Shown here piece after piece: positions 1-8,883 of a stretch of 64,000 nt of DNA. The stretch lies in assembly GCA_029289235.1 (NCBI GenBank), contig JARFTZ010000048.1:124001-188000 (forward strand), written 5' to 3'. The stretch is from Gammaproteobacteria bacterium (lineage in GTDB: Bacteria; Pseudomonadota; Gammaproteobacteria; Burkholderiales; Rhodocyclaceae). How positions within the stretch are numbered: the first letter of the stretch is position 1; the number at the start of each line of letters is the position of its first letter. A program made the translations under genes and the position numbers. Under the pieces are notes generated by a model that was not told the DNA's origin, made no database searches, and was given only the letters and a program-made list of their open reading frames with translations.

Positions 1-302
1 ATCGCCAGTCGGCCGAAGAACTGGCGCGCTTTCTCGTCGAGAACCAGCTCGCGGCATGCGTCAACGTGTTGTCATCGTGCCGGTCGATCTACCGCTGGAA
101 GGGCGAGGTCGAGGAGACCGACGAAGTGCCGCTGCTGATCAAGACCACGGAGGCGCGCTACGAGGCGCTCGAAGCGGCGATTCGCGCGCGGCACCCCTAC
201 GAGTTGCCGGAGATCATCGCCCTGCCCGTGGCGCAGGGGCTGCCGGACTACCTGGCCTGGCTGGCGGCGGAAACGCAGATGGACAACTGGCTGCCAACAT
301 GA
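1..302 (+). CDS. cutA: CutA divalent-cation tolerance protein, 3' part
   Basis: The open frame enters from the left edge and ends at TGA 300-302, so only about the last 99 residues are present. The visible part has the CutA signature: a conserved Cys in LAACVNV, then IYRWKGEVEE and ELPEIIALPV near the C-terminus. CutA is a small trimeric, ferredoxin-like fold protein linked to copper tolerance; its exact role is unsettled. The stop overlaps the dsbD start by four bases (ATGA), a coupling that is typical because CutA and DsbD are often neighbours in proteobacteria. Confidence 0.9.
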   Translation, partial: RQSAEELARFLVENQLAACVNVLSSCRSIYRWKGEVEETDEVPLLIKTTEARYEALEAAIRARHPYELPEIIALPVAQGLPDYLAWLAAETQMDNWLPT

Positions 303-2062
303 AGCGGGCTTTCTGTTTCGCGCTCTTCTGGTTGCTCCCCACGATTGCGGGAGCGGCCGGGTTGCTGCCGCCCGAGCAGGCGTTTCGGCCATCGGCGAGC
401 GCCCTGGACGGCCAGACCGTGGAAGTGCGTTTCGACATCGCCGACGGCTACTATCTCTATCGCGACAAGTTCCGCTTCGCCGTCGAGCCGGATACGCTGC
501 GCCTTGGCACGCCCGCCTTGCCGCCGGGCAAGGAGAAGATGGACGATACCTTCGGCCAGGTCGAGGTCTATTACCGGGAGGTGGCGATTCGCCTGCCGGT
601 CGAGCGCAACAGCTCGGGGAATTTGCCTCTCGTGTTGCACGTCACCTCGCAGGGGTGTGCCGATCTCGGCGTCTGCTATCCGCCGTTGAAGCAGACACTC
701 AGCGTCGAATTGTTCGACTCGCCCGATCCGTCTGCAGTCCCGGCTGCGCCAGCGGCAGGCAATGACGAATCCGGGCGGATTGCGGCGATGCTCGCGAATG
801 CCTCGTCCTGGTGGGTGGCGATCAGCTTTTTCGGCTTCGGTCTGCTGCTCTCGCTGACGCCGTGCACCTTCCCGATGATCCCGATCCTCTCCGGCATCAT
901 CGTCGGCGCCGGACGCGATGGCCAGCCGGTTTCGCGCGGACGGGCCTTTGCGTTGTCGCTGGCCTACGTGTTCGGCATGGCGCTGACGCATGCCGTCGCC
1001 GGTGTCGCAGCCGGACTGACCGGGACGCTGATCTCAGCCGCACTGCAGAACGCCTGGGTGCTGGGCGGCATGGCGCTGATCTTCGTGGTGCTGGCGCTGT
1101 CGATGTTCGGCCTGTTCGAGCTGCAGATGCCCTCGTTCCTGCAGAGCAGGATTTCCGAGGAGTCCGCGCAATTGCGCGGTGGTCATCTGCCGGCGGTAGC
1201 GCTCATGGGCGCGCTTTCGTCGCTGGTGGTCGGGCCGTGCGTGGCGGCGCCGCTGGCCGGCGCATTGCTCTATATCGGCGGCACCGGCGATGCCCTGCTC
1301 GGTGGCCTGGCGCTGTTCTGCCTGGCTCTGGGCATGGGCGTGCCGCTGCTCGCGGTCGGGTTGTCGGCAGGCAGCCTTTTGCCCAAGGCCGGGCCGTGGA
1401 TGGCGGCGATCAACAAGGTTTTTGGCGTCGTGCTGCTGGCCAGCGCGCTATGGATCGTCAGTCCGCTGATTCCGGTCGTCGCGCAAATGCTGGCCTGGGC
1501 GCTGCTGCTGATCGTTCCGGCGATCTATCTGCACGCCCTCGACCCGTTGCCGCCGCAGGCGCATGGCTGGCAGCGCTTCGGCAAGGCGGTGGGCGTGGTC
1601 ATGTTGCTGACCGGTGCGGCGATGCTGGTCGGAGTGCTCTCCGGCGCCCGTGATCCGCTGCAGCCGCTGGCCCGGATCGGTATGGCCGGCGGCAGCGAGG
1701 TGCGCCCGTTGCCGTTCGAGCGGGTGCGTTCGCTGGCGGAACTCGACGCCCGCATCGCCAGCGCCGGTCGTCCTGTCATGCTCGATTTCTATGCGGACTG
1801 GTGCGTCTCCTGCAAGGAGATGGAGCGCTTCACCTTTGCCGATCCGCGCGTCCGCGCCAGGCTCTCGGGCTGGCTGCTGCTGCAGGCCGACGTCACGGCG
1901 AATTCCGCCGAGGACAAGGCGCTGCTGGCGCACTTCAAGCTCTTCGGTCCGCCGGGCATCGTCTTCTTCGACCCGTCAGGGCGCGAGGTACCCGGGGTGC
2001 GCGTCGTCGGCTTTCAGGACGCCGACGCGTTTCTCAGTTCGCTGGCGGCGACTCGGCTGTGA
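299..2062 (+). CDS. dsbD: Thiol:disulfide interchange protein DsbD
   Basis: 587 residues from ATG 299, chosen because a signal peptide (KRAFCFALFWLLPTIAGAAG) follows at once and the start overlaps the cutA stop. The N-terminal periplasmic domain carries the redox pair in GCADLGVCYPP. The membrane domain has the two buried cysteines in TPCTFPM and VGPCVAAPL. The C-terminal thioredoxin domain has DFYADWCVSCKEME with the CxxC centre. DsbD passes electrons from cytoplasmic thioredoxin across the inner membrane to periplasmic reductases such as DsbC and cytochrome c maturation proteins. All six catalytic cysteines are present and the length is normal. Confidence 0.96.
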   Translation: MKRAFCFALFWLLPTIAGAAGLLPPEQAFRPSASALDGQTVEVRFDIADGYYLYRDKFRFAVEPDTLRLGTPALPPGKEKMDDTFGQVEVYYREVAIRLPVERNSSGNLPLVLHVTSQGCADLGVCYPPLKQTLSVELFDSPDPSAVPAAPAAGNDESGRIAAMLANASSWWVAISFFGFGLLLSLTPCTFPMIPILSGIIVGAGRDGQPVSRGRAFALSLAYVFGMALTHAVAGVAAGLTGTLISAALQNAWVLGGMALIFVVLALSMFGLFELQMPSFLQSRISEESAQLRGGHLPAVALMGALSSLVVGPCVAAPLAGALLYIGGTGDALLGGLALFCLALGMGVPLLAVGLSAGSLLPKAGPWMAAINKVFGVVLLASALWIVSPLIPVVAQMLAWALLLIVPAIYLHALDPLPPQAHGWQRFGKAVGVVMLLTGAAMLVGVLSGARDPLQPLARIGMAGGSEVRPLPFERVRSLAELDARIASAGRPVMLDFYADWCVSCKEMERFTFADPRVRARLSGWLLLQADVTANSAEDKALLAHFKLFGPPGIVFFDPSGREVPGVRVVGFQDADAFLSSLAATRL

Positions 2063-2309
2063 CCGAGGCAGCCACGCCGGCCGTGAGGATGCCGAGTATT
2101 ACCTGCGCATGTTCGGCGGCTTCGCGCCCGAGGCTGGTCAGGTAGCCGCCGTCGACCTGGGTGACGAGGCCCTTGGCGTGCAGGCGCTGCACGGCGGCCT
2201 TGACGTTCTCGTCGGCCGTCTTGTGCACCTTGATCCCCTGCTGTCCGGTGTCCAGATCGAAGCGGATCAGGGTGTTCAGCTCATGAACCAGATCGGTGGT
2301 GAAAGGCAT
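2034..2309 (-). CDS. TIGR02647-like small protein
   Basis: 91 residues from ATG 2309 (MPFTTDLVHELNTLIRFDLD). The sequence resembles the TIGR02647 family of short conserved proteins, recognised from memory of the family and not from a search. It looks like a small winged-helix-like fold (EDENVKAAVQRLHAKGLVTQ style helix, then DGGYLTSLGREAAEHA). The last 29 bases overlap the end of dsbD on the other strand, so the genes are convergent. The upstream in-frame start at 2345 is less likely because family similarity begins at MPFTTDL. Function is unknown. Confidence 0.7.
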   Translation of the reverse strand: MPFTTDLVHELNTLIRFDLDTGQQGIKVHKTADENVKAAVQRLHAKGLVTQVDGGYLTSLGREAAEHAQVILGILTAGVAASVTAESPPAN

Positions 2310-2360
2310 GGTCGTCCCCTGCGGCAAATGGCCGGAAAGCCTCATTCTACGTGAGGTTGT

Positions 2361-3914
2361 TCACGAGCTGCACGAAAGCATCGAGCAACCGGGACGATTC
2401 CTGGCCCACGCCGGCCGTTTTGCGGCGAAGTGCTCCTTGCCCGGCTGCTCCCGGTAGGGGTGGCGAAGGACGTCGAGCAGTTCGTGGATTCCCGAAGCGT
2501 TCCCCTGCTCGGCGCGGTCGATCGCTTCCTGCGTCAGGTAGTTGCGCGGAACATAGCAGGGATTGACGGCGTTCATGCGTGCTTGCCGGAGGGTGTCGGA
2601 TTCGTTGTCGGCACGTACGCGCTCGGCCCAGCGTTGCAGCCAGGCCGCCAGGCCCTCGGCATGCTCGACCTGCCTAGCGGTGTCGTAGAAAGCGGCGCCG
2701 AGCGGCTCCGCCGCAGGGGCGCCCGGGCTGAGATCGGCCAGCCGGCGAAAAAAAAGAGTCATGTCGATTTCCGCGCGATTCAGGAGATCGAAAGCCTCTT
2801 CGAGGAGTTGTGCGTCGCCGTCGCGCCAGCCGGCGAAGCCCAGTTTCGCGGCAAAAGTGCGCTGGAACGCCTGCGTGTAGGTGGCGTTGAACCGGTCCAG
2901 CCCTGCTCCGAATACCTCGGGATCAGGGACAATGGTGCCGAGGGCGTCTGCCAGCCGTTCGAGATTCCAGCGGGCGATCATCGGCTGGCGGGCGAAGCAG
3001 TAGCGCCGTCCCTGGGCATCGGTGGTGTTCGGCGTCCACGCCGGGTCGAAGTTGTCGATCCAGCCGTAGGGGCCGTAATCGATGGTCAGGCCGAGAATCG
3101 ACATGTTGTCGGTGTTCATCACCCCGTGCACGAAGCCGACACGCATCCAGTGCACCATCAGCCGCGCCGTGCGGACACAGATTTCCTCGAACCAGCGCGC
3201 CATCCGTTGCTCCGGATCGCCGCCGATCTCCGGAAAATCCCGCGCCAGCGTGAAATCCACGAGTTGCCTGAGCAGAGCCTCGTCGCCGCGCGCCGCCGGC
3301 AGCTCGAAATGTCCGAAACGGATGAAGGACGGCGCCACGCGGCAAACGATCGCGCCCGGTTCGTCGGCCGGGTGGCCGTCGTAGAACATGTCGCGCTCGA
3401 CGGCTTCGCCGGTGGCGACGAGGGACAAGGCGCGCGTCGTCGGGATGCCGAGATGATGCATCGCCTCGCTGCAGATGAACTCGCGGATCGACGAACGGAG
3501 CACGGCACGGCCATCGGCGCGCCGTGAGTAAGGCGTCCGTCCCGCCCCTTTCAGCTGCAGTTCGAAACGCTGGCCGGCGTGGTTGACGGCCTCGCCGAGA
3601 AAGATGGCACGACCGTCGCCGAGCTGGTCGGCCCAGGAACCGAACTGGTGGCCGCCGTAGCAGGTGGCGTAGGTTTCCATGCCCGGCAGGAGCCCGTTGC
3701 CGGAAAGTGCGGCAAGCCAGTCGGCGGAGTGGAGTTCGCGCTCATCGAGCCCCAGCGTCTCGGCCATTTCCCGCGACCAGGCCAGCAGGCGCGGCGCGGC
3801 CACGGGCGTCGGCGTGACAGGCGACCAGGCGGCCCCGATCACCGGACGCGGGTGATTGCGCGAATCGGTATCGCCGGGCAGTTCACGCACCAGGCGGTTG
3901 TCGAAGTGCAGCAT
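2361..3914 (-). CDS. selO: SelO (YdiU) protein adenylyltransferase
   Basis: 517 residues from ATG 3914 ([15 protein letters not shown]); longer in-frame starts upstream would read through the terminator and 6S RNA candidate. SelO is a pseudokinase-fold enzyme that AMPylates proteins in redox stress. Visible family motifs are [19 protein letters not shown], the Lys in [13 protein letters not shown], and [20 protein letters not shown] in the catalytic and metal-binding region. The C-terminus is CSS, matching the conserved tail in which vertebrate SELENOO has selenocysteine. The gene is transcribed towards the small TIGR02647-like gene's 3' side. Confidence 0.95.
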   Translation of the reverse strand: MLHFDNRLVRELPGDTDSRNHPRPVIGAAWSPVTPTPVAAPRLLAWSREMAETLGLDERELHSADWLAALSGNGLLPGMETYATCYGGHQFGSWADQLGDGRAIFLGEAVNHAGQRFELQLKGAGRTPYSRRADGRAVLRSSIREFICSEAMHHLGIPTTRALSLVATGEAVERDMFYDGHPADEPGAIVCRVAPSFIRFGHFELPAARGDEALLRQLVDFTLARDFPEIGGDPEQRMARWFEEICVRTARLMVHWMRVGFVHGVMNTDNMSILGLTIDYGPYGWIDNFDPAWTPNTTDAQGRRYCFARQPMIARWNLERLADALGTIVPDPEVFGAGLDRFNATYTQAFQRTFAAKLGFAGWRDGDAQLLEEAFDLLNRAEIDMTLFFRRLADLSPGAPAAEPLGAAFYDTARQVEHAEGLAAWLQRWAERVRADNESDTLRQARMNAVNPCYVPRNYLTQEAIDRAEQGNASGIHELLDVLRHPYREQPGKEHFAAKRPAWARNRPGCSMLSCSS

Positions 3915-3983
3915 GCGATCTGTTTCCAAAGGATGCGAGCCTTTTGGGCACGATCGCGCTGTACGAGTTCCCCACCGAAGGAA

Positions 3984-4015
3984 ACAGCCCGGGAGGCTTG
4001 CGCCTGCCGGGCTGT
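3984..4015 (-). terminator. Hairpin terminator behind the 6S RNA candidate
   Basis: A perfect 9-bp stem, ACAGCCCGG (3984-3992) with CCGGGCTGT (4007-4015), continues inward as AGGC/GCCT around a TTGC loop. Read on the minus strand it is followed by a short pyrimidine run (TTTCCTT). It lies between the 6S RNA candidate and selO and probably ends the zapB-zapA-ssrS transcript. Confidence 0.7.
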
Positions 4016-4025
4016 CGAATAATGT

Positions 4026-4200
4026 CCCCGCCTGTGCCGTTAGACCGGCATCCTGAACCGGAGTCCAGAGGAGGAAGCCTTCCTTCCGCATCAGGTCCAC
4101 CCGACAGAGGGGCGGACACAACAGCAGTTTCTAAGGTCAGCTACCGATGCCAATTTAGCATTGGTTCAAGGAATCTATGGCCTTGACGAACACTGCAGGG
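4026..4200 (-). ncRNA. ssrS: 6S RNA candidate
   Basis: About 175 nt directly downstream of zapA on the same strand, the classic location of ssrS in beta- and gammaproteobacteria. The minus-strand RNA starts CCCTGCAGTGTT and its far end reads GGCACAGGCGGGG, so the ends pair (CCCUGC/GCGGGG and GUG/CAC). The interior has a CCTTGAACCA element and a later GGTTCAGG element, compatible with the long imperfect hairpin with a central bubble that mimics an open promoter and binds sigma-70 RNA polymerase. Ends are approximate. A covariance-model scan would decide it. Confidence 0.68.
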
Positions 4201-4216
4201 AACAACTGGCGGAAGC

Positions 4217-4561
4217 TCAGAGCAACTTTTCCTGCGGTGCCAGCACCGAGTCGAGTTGTGCTTCCATGCCGGCGATTCTACCCTTAACCGCGTCGATGTC
4301 CAGCCCCCTGGCAACGCGGGTTTCGGGAGGCGAATCAGCAGGCGCCCGTTCCTGCGAGAGGAACTCGTGGGCGATGTTCAGCGCGGCCATCACGGCGATC
4401 CGTTCGGCGATGTTGCTGTGCGTCTTCTCGGCGATCTCGCGCATGCGGGCGTCGACGTAGGCGACGGCGTCCTGCAGCGCGTCACGTTCCTCGGGCGGGC
4501 AGGCGACGCGGTATTCCTTGCCGAGCAGGGTGATGTCGAGATAGTGGCTTTCGTTGGGCAT
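4217..4561 (-). CDS. zapA: Cell division protein ZapA
   Basis: 114 residues. ZapA binds FtsZ and promotes bundling of Z-ring filaments at midcell. The N-terminal ZapA domain is clear (DITLLGKEYRVACPPEERDAL), followed by VDARMREIAEKTHSNIAERIAVMAALNIAHEF, the conserved helix that leads into a C-terminal coiled coil. The gene follows the ZapB-like gene after 8 bases and precedes the 6S RNA candidate. Confidence 0.95.
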   Translation of the reverse strand: MPNESHYLDITLLGKEYRVACPPEERDALQDAVAYVDARMREIAEKTHSNIAERIAVMAALNIAHEFLSQERAPADSPPETRVARGLDIDAVKGRIAGMEAQLDSVLAPQEKLL

Positions 4562-4569
4562 GGGCGGAC

Positions 4570-4779
4570 TCAGGGAATGGCGGTTTCGCCTTCGGGCAAT
4601 CGTTGCGCGAGCTGTTCGAGCCGCTCGCGCGCGGTGTCCATGCGTTCGACAAGGCGTTTTTTCTCCGCCTCCACGGCGGCGAGTTGCTGGCGCAGCAGTG
4701 TGTTTTCTTCCCGCAGCGAGCGGCAGAGGGCTACCGCCTGGGCGATTTTGCTTTCGAGCGCATTGAATTCGTTGAGCAT
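4570..4779 (-). CDS. ZapB/TIGR02449-like coiled-coil protein
   Basis: 69 residues, almost entirely predicted coiled coil with heptad spacing (LNEFNALESKIAQAVALCRS, then LREENTLLRQQLAAVEAEKK). It sits 8 bases upstream of zapA. Small coiled-coil proteins in this position belong to the TIGR02449/DUF904 group and are regarded as ZapB-like division proteins. The divisome role is inferred from position and fold type. Confidence 0.8.
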   Translation of the reverse strand: MLNEFNALESKIAQAVALCRSLREENTLLRQQLAAVEAEKKRLVERMDTARERLEQLAQRLPEGETAIP

Positions 4780-4885
4780 GGGCGGACTATAGGTTTGAAA
4801 AACGAATCAGGTCAAGGAACAAGCGGGGAGTCTAAAGGTGATTTGTCCACTCCGTCCACCTCGGCGAAGTGGCAACCGCGTGCAG

Positions 4886-4891
4886 TATAAT
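4886..4891 (+). promoter_or_regulatory. Candidate -10 element for the btuB operon
   Basis: A perfect TATAAT at 4886-4891 lies about 35 bases upstream of the cobalamin riboswitch, giving a predicted transcript start near 4898. No good -35 hexamer is present at 16-18 bases, so only the -10 is claimed. Confidence 0.5.
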
Positions 4892-4925
4892 CGCCGCTTC
4901 CGTTTCGTCGAGGAACGGAAATCAG

Positions 4926-5124
4926 TTGCGCAAGGTGCCGCCAGGCGGATTCTCCGCCGGCGGTTGAACGGGAAACAGGTGCGCGTCGAGGTGCTGTAAC
5001 GACGCAAGGCCTGTGCTGCCCCCGCAACGGTAAGCGAGTGCGGATGCATCGAGATGCCACTGGGCGAAGACCTGGGAAGGCGATGCGTCAAGACTCGCGA
5101 GCCCGGATACCGGCCTGTGCGCAA
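4926..5124 (+). promoter_or_regulatory. Cobalamin (AdoCbl) riboswitch upstream of btuB
   Basis: The core matches the cobalamin riboswitch consensus: AACGGGAAACAGGTG, then GCTGCCCCCGCAACGGTA, then GCCACTGG, then GGGAAGGC, and a B12-box-like GAGCCCGGATACCGGCC. The ends pair as P1: TTGCGCA (4926-4932) with TGCGCAA (5118-5124). It precedes btuB by about 140 bases, leaving room for an expression platform. B12 binding should repress the downstream uptake and salvage operon. Confidence 0.93.
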
Positions 5125-5262
5125 AGGTGGAAAGTGCCGCGGGGAGGCGGGCACGGACATTCCGTTCGTATCGGGTCCGGGTTGTTGTTTTCTTCCGTCG
5201 GCATCTTTCCTTTTTTGTCTGCCGGCATGCGGGGACGTGTGCCGGTCCGATGGAGATGTCGA

Positions 5263-7089
5263 ATGCAATCCAGACCTGCCCTGGCGGCCGGCGCGCTCGC
5301 GCTGCTCGCCGTTTTCCCGCAAACCGTTTTTGCCGATTCCGAAACCCCCGTCGTTGTCGTGACCGCCACCCGGCAGGCCACGCGCGCCAATGAACTGCTG
5401 TCCGACGTGACCGTCATCGATCGCGCGGCGATCGAGGCCAGCGGCCAGGCGTCAATCACCGACCTGCTTGCCCGGCAGCCCGGCATCCAGACGTCGAGCT
5501 CGGGCGGCCCCGGCACGGCGACGAGTTTCTACGTGCGCGGCGCGCGGCCCGAACAGACCAAGGTGCTGGTCGATGGCGTGCCGCTCAATTCGGTCGATCT
5601 GTCCGGTTCGCCGTTGCGCTTCCTGTCGCTGGCCGATGTCGAACGGATCGAAATCCTGCGCGGGCCGGCCTCGGCGCTGTACGGGGCCGATGCGATCGGC
5701 GGGGTGATCCAGATCTTCACGCGCGGCGGGACGCAAGGGCTGAAGGCCGATGCCTTTGCCGGCTACGGCACGCACAACACCCGGCAGGCGAGTGCCGGAC
5801 TGTCGGGCGGCAACGCGCAGTGGCGCTTCCGCGTGGAGGGCAACCATCTTTCGTCGGACGGCTTTTCCGCGCAGAAGCACGCCTCGAACAAGGATGCCGA
5901 TGACGATGGCTACCGCAATTCCGGCGGAGCTGCCTCGCTTTCGTTCCTGCCGGCCAAGGGGCACGAACTTGGCATCAAGTTCCGGCAGAACGAAGGGACA
6001 ACCCACTACGACAGCGGCAACACGCCGGCCAACGGCACTTTCGACGATCGCGTCGAGTTCGAGACGCAGCAGTGGCAGGTCTTTACGCGCAACCTGTTGA
6101 CGGAGTCCTGGACGAGCAAGTTGCTGTACGGCGAAGCCATCGATTACCAGAAGTCGTATTCCTCATGGTCGCCGGACGGCGACTGGCTACGGACGAAGAA
6201 CAGCCAGACGACCTGGCAGAATGACATCAAGCTGCCGCTCGGGACTGCCTTGCTGGCGGTCGAGCGGCTGAAGCAGACGGCGACGCCGGACGACAACTAT
6301 TCGGCCGCGGCGGAGCAGACGACCGATTCGCTGCTCGCCGGCTGGACGGCAAATTACGGCGCTCACCGCTGGCAGCTCAGCGGCCGCCACGACGACCACT
6401 CCGAATTCGGCGAAAAAGGGACCTACGCGCTGGCCTATGGCTATCAGCTGACCGAGACGCTGCGGGCGCAGGCCAGCTACGGGACGGCGTTCAAGGCGCC
6501 GAGCCTGTACCAGCTCTTCGATTCGTGGTACGGCAACGCGAACCTGAAGCCGGAGGAAGCAAAAAACCGCGAGGCGGCGCTGATCTGGGAGCGCGGCGAG
6601 CACATGGTTTCGGCGACCTGGTATCTCAACAAGGTCGAGAACCTGATCGACTATTCATTCAGCAGCTCGACCTACGAGAACATCTCCAACGCCCGGCTGG
6701 AAGGCGTGACGCTGACCTATGCCGGCCAGTTTGGCGACTGGTCGGTGCGCACCGCGTACGACTGGCTCGACGCGCGCAACGAGGACACCGACCTCCAGCT
6801 CGGCCGCCGCGCCCGCGACAAGGCGACGCTCGCCGTGTCGCGGCGCTGGGGGGCGTGGGATGGCGGCGTCGAATGGGTCGGCGTCGGCCGGCGCTACAAC
6901 ACCAACAGTGAAACCGGCGAGATGGGCGGCTACAGCCTGGTCAACCTGACGGCGCGGTATGTGCTCAGCAAGGAGGTGTCGATCGAAGGCCGGATCAACA
7001 ACCTGTTCGACAAGGACTACGAAACCGTGCGTGGCTACAATACCGGCGGCTTCAACGCCTTTGTCGGTGTTCGCTATCAACCGAAGTAA
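5263..7089 (+). CDS. btuB: TonB-dependent vitamin B12 receptor BtuB
   Basis: 608 residues from ATG 5263, which has GGAG 7-10 bases upstream and starts a signal peptide (ALAAGALALLAVFPQTVFA). The mature N-terminus has a TonB box-like ETPVVVVTATR. The plug domain follows (ITDLLARQPGIQTSSSGG, FYVRGARPEQTKVLVDGVPL, LRGPASALYGADAIGGVIQI). A 22-strand-type beta barrel ends in FVGVRYQPK. It imports cobalamins or corrinoids across the outer membrane. The riboswitch and btuCD partners make the B12 assignment much firmer than homology alone. In-frame starts upstream lie within the riboswitch leader. Confidence 0.94.
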   Translation: MQSRPALAAGALALLAVFPQTVFADSETPVVVVTATRQATRANELLSDVTVIDRAAIEASGQASITDLLARQPGIQTSSSGGPGTATSFYVRGARPEQTKVLVDGVPLNSVDLSGSPLRFLSLADVERIEILRGPASALYGADAIGGVIQIFTRGGTQGLKADAFAGYGTHNTRQASAGLSGGNAQWRFRVEGNHLSSDGFSAQKHASNKDADDDGYRNSGGAASLSFLPAKGHELGIKFRQNEGTTHYDSGNTPANGTFDDRVEFETQQWQVFTRNLLTESWTSKLLYGEAIDYQKSYSSWSPDGDWLRTKNSQTTWQNDIKLPLGTALLAVERLKQTATPDDNYSAAAEQTTDSLLAGWTANYGAHRWQLSGRHDDHSEFGEKGTYALAYGYQLTETLRAQASYGTAFKAPSLYQLFDSWYGNANLKPEEAKNREAALIWERGEHMVSATWYLNKVENLIDYSFSSSTYENISNARLEGVTLTYAGQFGDWSVRTAYDWLDARNEDTDLQLGRRARDKATLAVSRRWGAWDGGVEWVGVGRRYNTNSETGEMGGYSLVNLTARYVLSKEVSIEGRINNLFDKDYETVRGYNTGGFNAFVGVRYQPK

Positions 7090-7107
7090 CAACTGAAGCA
7101 AGCCTCC

Positions 7108-8097
7108 ATGCCCACCCGCCGCCGCGCCCTGCTGATACTCCTCGCCCTCGCCGCGCTGGCGCTGGCGAGCGTGCTGCTGGCGCTGGGGGCGGGGAGCGTC
7201 CGCATTCCGCTGCGCGAAGTGCTGTCGGCGTTGTTCGACGGCTCGGCAAACGTGCACGGCGAAGTGGTGCGCAGCCTGCGCCTGCCGCGCGCGCTGGCCG
7301 GTTTCGCCTGTGGCGGTCTGCTGGCGCTCGCCGGAGCGTTGTTGCAGGTGCTGCTGCGCAATCCATTGGCCGACCCGTACGTGCTCGGCATTTCCGGCGG
7401 GGCGGGCGTCGGCGCGATCCTCGCCATCCTGTTCGGCCTCGGAGCGGCGGCCATCGGCGGCGCGGCGTTCGTCGGTGCGCTGGCAGCGATGCTCGTCGTC
7501 TTCGGGCTGGCGCACGGCGACGGCAGCTGGACGCAGTCGCGCCTGCTGCTCACCGGCGTCATCGTCGCCGCCGGGTGCGGCGCCGTCGTCGCGCTGATTC
7601 TCTCCATCGCCCCCGACCACAAGCTGCACGGCATGCTGTTCTGGCTGATGGGCGACCTCGCGCAGGCGACGAGCCCGCATCTGGCGCTCGGCATGCTTGT
7701 CGCCGTGCTGGTCATCGTCATGCCGTTCGCCCGCGAACTCAACCTGCTGACGCGCGGTGCCGACCTGGCGCAGGCGCTCGGCGTGCAGGTCGGTCGCCTG
7801 CGCCGCGGCATCTATCTCGTCGCCTCGCTGGCAACGGCCGCGGCGGTGACCCAGGCCGGGTCGATCGGCTTCATCGGGCTGATCGTGCCGCATCTGGTGC
7901 GGTTGGCGGCAGGCAACGACCAGCGCCTTCTGCTGCCGGCCTCCGCGCTGGCGGGCGGCAGCCTGCTGGTGATCGCCGACACCTTGGCGCGCACGGTGAT
8001 CGCGCCGCAACAACTGCCGGTCGGCGTGCTGACCGCACTGATCGGCGTGCCGGTCTTCCTTTTCCTGCTGGCGCGAGATGCGCGGCGGAGGGGCTGA
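7108..8097 (+). CDS. btuC: Vitamin B12 ABC transporter permease BtuC
   Basis: 329 residues with about ten hydrophobic segments and typical FecCD/BtuC motifs: LRLPRALAGFACGGLLALAG near residue 55, PLADPYVLGISGGAGVGA near residue 90, and GLIVPHLVRL near the C-terminus. It forms the inner-membrane channel with BtuD. A periplasmic BtuF-type binding protein is not encoded nearby. It starts 18 bases after btuB and precedes btuD closely, so the genes are one operon. Confidence 0.92.
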   Translation: MPTRRRALLILLALAALALASVLLALGAGSVRIPLREVLSALFDGSANVHGEVVRSLRLPRALAGFACGGLLALAGALLQVLLRNPLADPYVLGISGGAGVGAILAILFGLGAAAIGGAAFVGALAAMLVVFGLAHGDGSWTQSRLLLTGVIVAAGCGAVVALILSIAPDHKLHGMLFWLMGDLAQATSPHLALGMLVAVLVIVMPFARELNLLTRGADLAQALGVQVGRLRRGIYLVASLATAAAVTQAGSIGFIGLIVPHLVRLAAGNDQRLLLPASALAGGSLLVIADTLARTVIAPQQLPVGVLTALIGVPVFLFLLARDARRRG

Positions 8098-8098
8098 G

Positions 8099-8878
8099 AT
8101 GACAAGTGCCGGCCCTTTGGTCGAAGTTCGCCAGCTAACGGTGTCGATCGGCCAGCGTACCTTCTGTCGCGATCTCGATCTGTCGTTGCAGCCCGGCGAA
8201 CGGCTGGCCATCCTTGGCCGCAACGGCGCCGGCAAGTCGACGCTGCTCTCCGTCCTCGCCGGGCTGCGTGTGCCGCAAGCGGGCGAAGTGCGGCTCAACG
8301 GGGCGACATATGCCGAACTCGGCGCGCGCCGGAGCGCGTTGCTCCGCGGCTGGCTGCCGCAATCGCGCGGCGACGCCTTCGCCGCGACGGTGCTGGAGAC
8401 GGCGCTGGTCGGCCGCCATCCGCATCTCGACCGCTGGGGCTGGGAATCGACGAAAGACGCGCAGATCGTTCGCGCCGCGCTGGCCGCAGTCGATCTCGCC
8501 GACTTCGAGCAACGCGACATCCAGACGCTCTCAGGCGGCGAACGGCAGCGGCTGGCTATTGCCACGCTGCTGGCGCAGGCGCCGCAGCTGTTCCTGCTCG
8601 ACGAGCCGATCGCCTACCTTGACCTCAAGCACCAGATCGCCATGCTCGAACTCTTCGCCACCGCGGCACGCGAGAACAACGCGGCCGTGGCGATGGTGCT
8701 GCACGAACCGGCGCTGGCCTGGCGCTTCTGCGACCGCGTGCTGCTGGTGCATAGCGACGGCTTGACCGAATGCGGCCCGACCCGGACGATGCTGACTGCC
8801 GAGCGCCTGTCGGCGCTTTACCACTACCCGATGCTGGCCGTCGAATGCGAGGGCCGGATGAGCTTTCTACCGAAGTGA
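8099..8878 (+). CDS. btuD: B12 ABC transporter ATP-binding protein BtuD
   Basis: 259 residues from ATG 8099 just after the btuC stop. The Walker A is GRNGAGKSTLL, the signature motif QTLSGGERQRLAIATLLAQA, the Walker B LFLLDEPIAYLD, and the switch His lies in VLHEP. It powers BtuC. The adjacent permease and riboswitch support B12 over siderophore transport, although BtuCD and iron-siderophore FecCDE proteins are similar. Confidence 0.92.
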   Translation: MTSAGPLVEVRQLTVSIGQRTFCRDLDLSLQPGERLAILGRNGAGKSTLLSVLAGLRVPQAGEVRLNGATYAELGARRSALLRGWLPQSRGDAFAATVLETALVGRHPHLDRWGWESTKDAQIVRAALAAVDLADFEQRDIQTLSGGERQRLAIATLLAQAPQLFLLDEPIAYLDLKHQIAMLELFATAARENNAAVAMVLHEPALAWRFCDRVLLVHSDGLTECGPTRTMLTAERLSALYHYPMLAVECEGRMSFLPK

Positions 8879-8883
8879 ACCGC

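Noticed and set aside
5038-5262. Longer N-terminus for BtuB
   Set aside because: It would lie in the riboswitch and leader; the ATG at 5263 has a ribosome site and a signal peptide.
6655-8565. 636-codon minus-strand frame across btuB/btuC/btuD
   Set aside because: Antisense shadow; composition is His/Gln/Arg-rich without motifs, and the plus-strand genes are clear.
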